DNA from: Scatosoma sp045645245
Lineage (GTDB): Bacteria > Bacillota > Clostridia > Christensenellales > Borkfalkiaceae
Assembly (NCBI GenBank): GCA_045645245.1
Contig: JAZRIK010000087.1
Span: forward strand, 1-9,785
DNA length: 9,785 nt
Direction: 5' to 3'
The notes below the pieces were generated by a model. That model was not told the origin of the DNA. It did no database searches and worked only from the letters and a program-made list of their open reading frames with translations. Below, in pieces: positions 6,279-9,785 of this stretch. Both the position numbers and the translations under genes were made by a program. Position 1 is the stretch's first letter, and each line of letters starts with the position of its first letter.

Positions 6279-6656
6279 ATGTATAAAACCATTGTTAGTA
6301 TCTTAATTACGCTTGGCATTTTGATAGGAATTTCCATCTTTGAAAACAAGCATATACAAAAAACCTTTAACCGATTTGACGAGACGCTCGCCGCGCTGTA
6401 CGATAAAACGGAAGCAGGCACCGTCACCTACGAGGACGGGACGGCGGTAGAAGAATTTTGGGAAAAGCGTAAAAACACCCTGCATATTTGGCTGCCGCAC
6501 GCCGCGCTTTTAGAAATTGACTATCAGCTGTACGAAGCAGTTGGGTATTTATACGTGCAGGACTATAAAAGCGCGCTACCCAAGCTTGAAATTTTACGCG
6601 GAATGTGTAAAAATATCCCGCAATCGTATCGTTTTAGCTTGGAAAACATTCTATAA
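6279..6656 (+). CDS. DUF4363-like small membrane-anchored protein
   Basis: The 125-residue product starts with one hydrophobic segment (about 4-21, a membrane anchor or uncleaved signal). It continues with a mostly helical, charged extracytoplasmic or cytoplasmic domain: FDETLAALYD (37-46), then EEFWEKRKNTLHIWLPHAALLEIDYQLYEAVGYL across 59-92. The WPHAALLEID-type centre and the position behind a YetF gene fit the DUF4363 family, whose function is unknown. AGGCAGG lies eight bases before the ATG. It is almost certainly co-transcribed with the YetF gene (15-base gap) and the pair probably acts together at the membrane. Transcription ends at the hairpin six bases downstream. Confidence 0.75.
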   Translation: MYKTIVSILITLGILIGISIFENKHIQKTFNRFDETLAALYDKTEAGTVTYEDGTAVEEFWEKRKNTLHIWLPHAALLEIDYQLYEAVGYLYVQDYKSALPKLEILRGMCKNIPQSYRFSLENIL

Positions 6657-6661
6657 CGAAG

Positions 6662-6687
6662 AACACCCGCGAATGCTCGCGGGTGTT
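6662..6687. terminator. Shared convergent terminator between DUF4363 gene and adh
   Basis: A perfect 11-pair stem AACACCCGCGA/TCGCGGGTGTT (6662-6672 with 6677-6687) with a four-base loop lies six bases after the plus-strand stop. It is followed on the plus strand by TTGTTT, a good intrinsic terminator. On the minus strand it lies 25 bases after the adh stop with a weaker tail (CTTCGTTAT), so it probably serves both converging units, better on the plus strand. Confidence 0.88.
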
Positions 6688-6711
6688 TGTTTAACACTAC
6701 TTTATATACAA

Positions 6712-7929
6712 TTAGAAATCCACTTCGGTATCGTAGTAGCAGCATTTAAGCAATTTTTCCATCTCTTCCACGGAAGGTTGGCGGGGGTTGGAGCCGGTGC
6801 AAGCGTCCGCAACTGCATTTTTCGCAATTTCGGGCAAACGCGCCAAAAATACTTCTTCGGGTACGAAGCCCTGCGCGCAGGGATAGCTATCCGCGCCGTA
6901 GTTCTTGATACATTGGGGAATATTCAAGTCGTCGTTCATTTTTCTCAAATACGCAATCAAAAGCGCCACTTTTTCGTCGTCGCTATTGCCGCCCAAGCCC
7001 ATATAATCGGCAATCACGCCGTAGCGTTTTTTCGCCGTTTCGTCCTTTGCGTTAAATGCAATTACTTTAGGCAAATACATTGCGTTTGCCGCACCGTGAA
7101 TGATGTGCGCGCCGTAGTCTTCAAAAATCGCGCCCGTCTTGTGCGCCATCGAATGCACGATACCCAAAAGCGCGTTGGAGAATGCCATACCTGCCAAGCA
7201 TTGTGCGTTGTGCATACTTGCACGCTTGCTCATATCGCCGTTATACGACGCAACCAAGTCGTTTTGAATCATTTTGATTGCAAAAATGGCAAGGGGGTCG
7301 GTGAATTCGCTATTCGCGGTGGAAACGTACGCTTCGATTGCGTGCGTCATTGCGTCCATACCCGTATGCGCCACCAACTTTTGCGGCATCGTTTCCGCTA
7401 AATCGGGGTCAACGATTGCCACGTCGGGCGTAATTTCAAAGTCCGCCAAGGGGTATTTGATTCCCTTTGCATAGTCGGTGATAACCGAGAACGCGGTCAC
7501 TTCCGTCGCCGTACCCGACGTAGAAGGAATTGCGCAGAAACGCGCTTTCTTTCTCAACTCGGGAATGCCGAATACTACGCACATTTGTTCAAAGGTAATT
7601 TCGGGATATTCGTATTTAATCCACATTGCCTTTGCCGCGTCGATCGGCGAACCGCCGCCCATCGCTACGATCCAGTCGGGTTGGAATTTTTCCATTGCCG
7701 CCGCACCGCGCATAACCGTTTCCACGGAAGGGTCGGGTTCGATACCTTCGATGAGTTCTACTTCCATACCCGCTTCTTTTAAGTACGCAACTGCTTTATC
7801 CAAAAAGCCGAATCTCTTCATCGCGCCGCCGCCTACACATACCATCGCTCTCTTACCTTTGAGCGTTTTCAACGTTTCCAAAGCGCCTTTGCCGTGGTAA
7901 AGGTCTCTGGGAAGGGTAAATCTTGCCAT
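6712..7929 (-). CDS. Iron-containing alcohol dehydrogenase (AdhE-like ADH domain, stand-alone)
   Basis: The 405-residue protein is a group III metal-dependent alcohol dehydrogenase that interconverts aldehydes and alcohols with NAD(P)H, typically ethanol or butanol formation in fermenting Clostridia. GGGSPIDAAK (91-100) is the dinucleotide-binding motif. GMDAMTHAIEAY (180-191) supplies metal ligands D182 and H186, HSMAHKTG (259-266) supplies H259, and HGAANAMYLP (278-287) supplies H278. KYPLADFEITPDVAIVD (158-174) and MWIKYEYPEITFEQM (102-116) follow the ADH half of AdhE rather than FucO, but there is no fused aldehyde dehydrogenase half. H259 and H278 are 19 residues apart versus 14 in FucO, an insertion at FEDYGAHI seen in some clostridial relatives. 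ATG 7929 has AAGGAGA about ten bases upstream. It is a single-gene unit with a consensus promoter; substrate and cofactor are not determinable here. Confidence 0.93.
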   Translation of the reverse strand: MARFTLPRDLYHGKGALETLKTLKGKRAMVCVGGGAMKRFGFLDKAVAYLKEAGMEVELIEGIEPDPSVETVMRGAAAMEKFQPDWIVAMGGGSPIDAAKAMWIKYEYPEITFEQMCVVFGIPELRKKARFCAIPSTSGTATEVTAFSVITDYAKGIKYPLADFEITPDVAIVDPDLAETMPQKLVAHTGMDAMTHAIEAYVSTANSEFTDPLAIFAIKMIQNDLVASYNGDMSKRASMHNAQCLAGMAFSNALLGIVHSMAHKTGAIFEDYGAHIIHGAANAMYLPKVIAFNAKDETAKKRYGVIADYMGLGGNSDDEKVALLIAYLRKMNDDLNIPQCIKNYGADSYPCAQGFVPEEVFLARLPEIAKNAVADACTGSNPRQPSVEEMEKLLKCCYYDTEVDF

Positions 7930-7995
7930 TTTTTCTATTCTCCTTGTATATAATAATGCGTATTCGCGTTTGGCATATCACGAAAACCATAGTCT

Positions 7996-8023
7996 ATTAT
8001 ATATATTTCCCAAAGAATGTCAA
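7996..8023 (-). promoter_or_regulatory. Consensus sigma-A promoter of the alcohol dehydrogenase gene
   Basis: On the minus strand a perfect -35 TTGACA (8018-8023), a 16-base spacer and a perfect -10 TATAAT (7996-8001) are present. The predicted start is near 7989, giving a leader of about 60 bases to the AAGGAGA site. Two perfect hexamers predict strong expression, consistent with a major fermentative enzyme. No Rex-like operator (TTGTGAA or TTGTTAA inverted pair) was seen over it. Confidence 0.87.
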
Positions 8024-8043
8024 AGATTTTTTGTGTTTTCGTT

Positions 8044-8090
8044 ATTTTTTATCGATTAACCTATATTTTTTATCGATAATTCGATAAAAA
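8044..8090. repeat. TATCGA repeat cluster upstream of the adh promoter
   Basis: ATTTTTTATCGAT occurs twice, at 8044-8056 and 8065-8077, exactly 21 bases (two helical turns) apart. The second copy is also half of an inverted repeat: TTTTTTATCGA (8066-8076), four bases TAAT, then TCGATAAAAAA (8081-8091). There are thus three copies of TATCGA in about 45 bases, ending about 20 bases upstream of the adh -35 box and just beyond the terminator of the neighbouring unit. The arrangement suits a regulator binding site or an A-tract upstream element. No known operator was recognised. Confidence 0.5.
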
Positions 8091-8102
8091 AATAGCAAAA
8101 AC

Positions 8103-8140
8103 AACCGCACCCTTTGCTTGTATGTGCAAAAAGTGCGGTT
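8103..8140 (-). terminator. Intrinsic terminator of the UDP-sugar pyrophosphorylase unit
   Basis: After the stop at 8170 the minus-strand RNA forms a 15-pair stem (8140-8126 with 8117-8103, two G-U pairs) around an eight-base loop. It has the strong base AACCGCAC/GTGCGGTT and is followed by GTTTTTGC and a second T run. This is a clear Rho-independent terminator for the two-gene unit and isolates it from adh. Confidence 0.9.
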
Positions 8141-8169
8141 TTCCTTAATTATATAAGAGAAATCTTGGG

Positions 8170-8523
8170 TTATGCCAAGCCGTAGGCAAGCACGATGCGA
8201 ACGTTGGCGTCGAAAATGTTGCGAACGAAAATTTTCACCGCTTGGGCAGTCGTTTGGTCGGAAATCCCGTTTTCGTTGCTTTTGAGCATCGTGACTGCGG
8301 CATTGAAATTTTTATAAATAACTTGCGCGTCTTCTTCAATGGCGGTGTACGCTTCTTCGTCGCTGTTTTGTTGAATAGAATACAGCTCTTCCACCGTTTC
8401 GTTCATCGAATAGAGTATTTCAACGTTGCCCGATTTCAAAAACTCGACCGCTTCGTTATTCAAATCGCAAAGCAGCTTGATAAAATGCTGCAGCTGTTCG
8501 TTCCCTACCAAATCCGTTGCCAT
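8170..8523 (-). CDS. Hypothetical small acidic helical protein coupled to the pyrophosphorylase
   Basis: I do not recognise this 117-residue protein. It has no signal peptide, membrane segment, cysteine cluster or catalytic-looking motif. It is acidic and predicted almost wholly helical, with heptad-like spacing in LQHFIKLLCDLNNEAVEFL (11-29), a Glu-rich middle (MNETVEELYSIQQNSDEEAY, 40-59) and a hydrophobic C-terminal helix (VKIFVRNIFDANVRIVLAYG, 96-115). A small helical bundle or adaptor is a reasonable picture. Its ATG follows the pyrophosphorylase stop by one base (TAATATG), so translation is probably coupled; a GGAG lies about 13 bases upstream inside the preceding gene. A strong terminator follows. 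Real-gene status is supported by the tight junction, codon use like its neighbours, and the terminator just beyond its stop. Confidence 0.72.
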   Translation of the reverse strand: MATDLVGNEQLQHFIKLLCDLNNEAVEFLKSGNVEILYSMNETVEELYSIQQNSDEEAYTAIEEDAQVIYKNFNAAVTMLKSNENGISDQTTAQAVKIFVRNIFDANVRIVLAYGLA

Positions 8524-8524
8524 A

Positions 8525-9754
8525 TTACAATTCCACTCCGTTTAATTTTAACAGCTCGCGGGCGGATTCTACGCTATCCACACCCGTTTTATTTTTGATG
8601 GGCGCAAACTCGTGTTCGCGCACCACTTCAAAGGGCAACACGCTACCCATGGGCTTGATGAGATCGACGGCAAGCGTTTCAAATTTCTTCCCGTTTTCTT
8701 TGTCCGGCTTGCGCGTTTGACCGTCTTCGCATAAGCATTCAATTTTCTTTTCAACGATATGTACCGGAATTTTTTGGTCGGCGATTTCTTCCAGCTTGGA
8801 CAATCTAAACAAATAATTCATAATAACGCCGTAGCAATACGCAAGCTCGCCCGTTTCGTCCTTTTGGTTCGCCATTTCGTCCGTGAGCTCGTAATACTCG
8901 ATAATATCCGGCTTATCGCCGTCCTTGCAAAGCACGCCGACCTTTTCGTACGGGTTATTTTTGCAAACGACTTTCGCACCGCAGTTTACGCCTTCGTGAA
9001 TGGTTGCGCCCACAAACAGCGGGTCGGCAATTTGTTGCAAAACGTTATCTACGGCGTAAATATTCAGCCATTCAACACCCTTTTCGTGCAAATCGTCGCA
9101 CAAGCCCGCGCGTTTTAAGGACGCAAACCAACCGCCGTTGCCGTTGGGGGAAAGTGCGGGCGTATCCTTCGTTTCCAAAAAGATTTTGCCGTTATAATCC
9201 ACCGCAGGTGCCATATCTTGCTTAAAGAATTTTACTTGGCTTTCGTCATAACCAAAGTAGCCGTGTTCTTTCCAAAACGCAGTCGTTTGGTCGTGGTTTT
9301 TATCACTCGTCATAATGTAAAGGGGTACGCGCACGCCGCATTTTTCATTGACTTTCGCCAAGTTCTTCATTTGCTGCTCAAAGATATACAGCGGTTTCGT
9401 GATACCGATATCGTACGCGCCCTTGGGCCCATCTACGCCCAAACGAGTACCCATACCGCCCGCCAAAAGCACCGCCGCAACCTTGCCTTGTTGAATGGCT
9501 TGCACACCGATATTCTCGTACATGGTTGCCTGCTTTTCAATTTCAGCACGCTTTAAGCCGTGAATGGGACGGATATCTTTGTCCTTGCCGCTCATATCGA
9601 CGGGGTGTGCCAACGCGTCTTCAAAATCCCAGTTGATTTGTTCGATGGCAGAGAGCAATTTTGCTTTGCCTTGCTCGTCCAGCTCGTCATAATACGCCAA
9701 AAGCTGCGTTTGTCCTTTTTGCTCTAACAACGTTTTTGCTTGTACATACGTCAT
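8525..9754 (-). CDS. UDPGP-type UDP-sugar pyrophosphorylase, UAP1-like
   Basis: This 409-residue nucleotidyltransferase joins UTP to a sugar 1-phosphate, giving a UDP-sugar for envelope or glycan synthesis. It belongs to the eukaryote-type UDPGP family rather than GalU or GlmU: LAGGMGTRLG (97-106) is the UTP loop, followed by PKG (110-112). SPNGNGGWF (202-210), IYAVDN (232-237), EYYEL (286-290), KFETLAVD (357-364) and REHEFAPIKN (379-388) match UAP1/AGX landmarks (compare the EEFSPLKN signature). That points to N-acetylglucosamine 1-phosphate as the likely substrate, but members also use glucose or galactose phosphates, so specificity is open. An N-terminal helical region (1-90) is normal. 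ATG 9754 has AAGGAAGG at 9764-9771. The promoter lies outside the window. The hypothetical gene follows after one base. Confidence 0.9.
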   Translation of the reverse strand: MTYVQAKTLLEQKGQTQLLAYYDELDEQGKAKLLSAIEQINWDFEDALAHPVDMSGKDKDIRPIHGLKRAEIEKQATMYENIGVQAIQQGKVAAVLLAGGMGTRLGVDGPKGAYDIGITKPLYIFEQQMKNLAKVNEKCGVRVPLYIMTSDKNHDQTTAFWKEHGYFGYDESQVKFFKQDMAPAVDYNGKIFLETKDTPALSPNGNGGWFASLKRAGLCDDLHEKGVEWLNIYAVDNVLQQIADPLFVGATIHEGVNCGAKVVCKNNPYEKVGVLCKDGDKPDIIEYYELTDEMANQKDETGELAYCYGVIMNYLFRLSKLEEIADQKIPVHIVEKKIECLCEDGQTRKPDKENGKKFETLAVDLIKPMGSVLPFEVVREHEFAPIKNKTGVDSVESARELLKLNGVEL

Positions 9755-9785
9755 AAATTTTACCCTTCCTTTTTATTGTGCTTCC

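Noticed and set aside
6517..7401. 294-residue plus-strand open frame opposite adh
   Set aside because: It is antisense to a clearly conserved dehydrogenase, its translation is rich in Arg, Val, Phe and Cys without family motifs, and it overlaps the shared terminator.
7478..7900. 140-residue plus-strand open frame inside adh
   Set aside because: It is an antisense shadow of the Rossmann-fold region of the dehydrogenase, with proline/serine-rich translation and no initiation signal.
8044..8102. CRISPR-like or transposon-end interpretation of the repeats
   Set aside because: Only two direct copies exist, with an 8-base gap and A/T-rich composition. There are no target-site duplications or transposase, so a regulatory element is more likely.
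9755..9785. Adapter contamination at the other end of the window
   Set aside because: The sequence contains a proper AAGGAAGG ribosome site for the pyrophosphorylase and shows no adapter match that I recognise.

Overview
The window reads as low-to-moderate-GC Bacillota (Clostridia-like) chromosome, probably from an uncultured gut-type lineage. The reasons are AGGAGG-type ribosome binding sites, consensus sigma-A promoters, a folT gene behind a tetrahydrofolate riboswitch, a YetF/DUF4363 pair and an AdhE-like iron alcohol dehydrogenase. The finer lineage cannot be settled from sequence alone. All content looks like ordinary housekeeping or metabolic genes. I see no phage, transposon, CRISPR array, tRNA or rRNA. 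The first 20 bases are not genomic: they match an MGI/BGI (DNBSEQ) library adapter, so the window starts at a contig end.

Layout. Positions 1-4700 (minus strand) hold a tight operon read from a near-perfect promoter at 4650-4678: lgt, pncB (nicotinate phosphoribosyltransferase), lspA, an RluA/RluD-family pseudouridine synthase, and a DUF512 radical-SAM protein cut off by the contig end. The first three junctions overlap (ATGA, ATGA, TAATG) and the last has a 12-base gap. Lgt and LspA are the first two steps of lipoprotein maturation, here separated by an NAD-salvage enzyme.

Positions 4663-5533 (minus strand) are a single-gene folate transport unit: sigma-A promoter, THF riboswitch, a hairpin that can mask the ribosome binding site, the FolT-like ECF S-component, and an intrinsic terminator that physically overlaps the lgt promoter. 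Facing away on the plus strand (5577-6656) are a DUF421/YetF membrane protein and a DUF4363 small membrane-anchored protein. They end at a strong hairpin (6662-6687) shared with the convergent alcohol dehydrogenase gene.

Positions 6712-8140 (minus strand) carry the AdhE-like alcohol dehydrogenase with a consensus promoter (7996-8023) and an A/T-rich cluster of TATCGA repeats upstream. Positions 8103-9785 hold a two-gene minus-strand unit: a eukaryote-type UDP-sugar pyrophosphorylase (UAP1-like) followed after one base by an unrecognised 117-residue helical protein and a strong terminator.

Several of the longest open frames start too early (GTG or TTG without a binding site). Starts were moved to ATG codons with good Shine-Dalgarno sequences for lgt, pncB and folT. 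The start of the YetF gene was moved on family homology only. No novel multi-gene system is convincingly present. The most informative items are the riboswitch and its expression platform, the terminator/promoter overlap, the adapter artefact and the orphan small gene.
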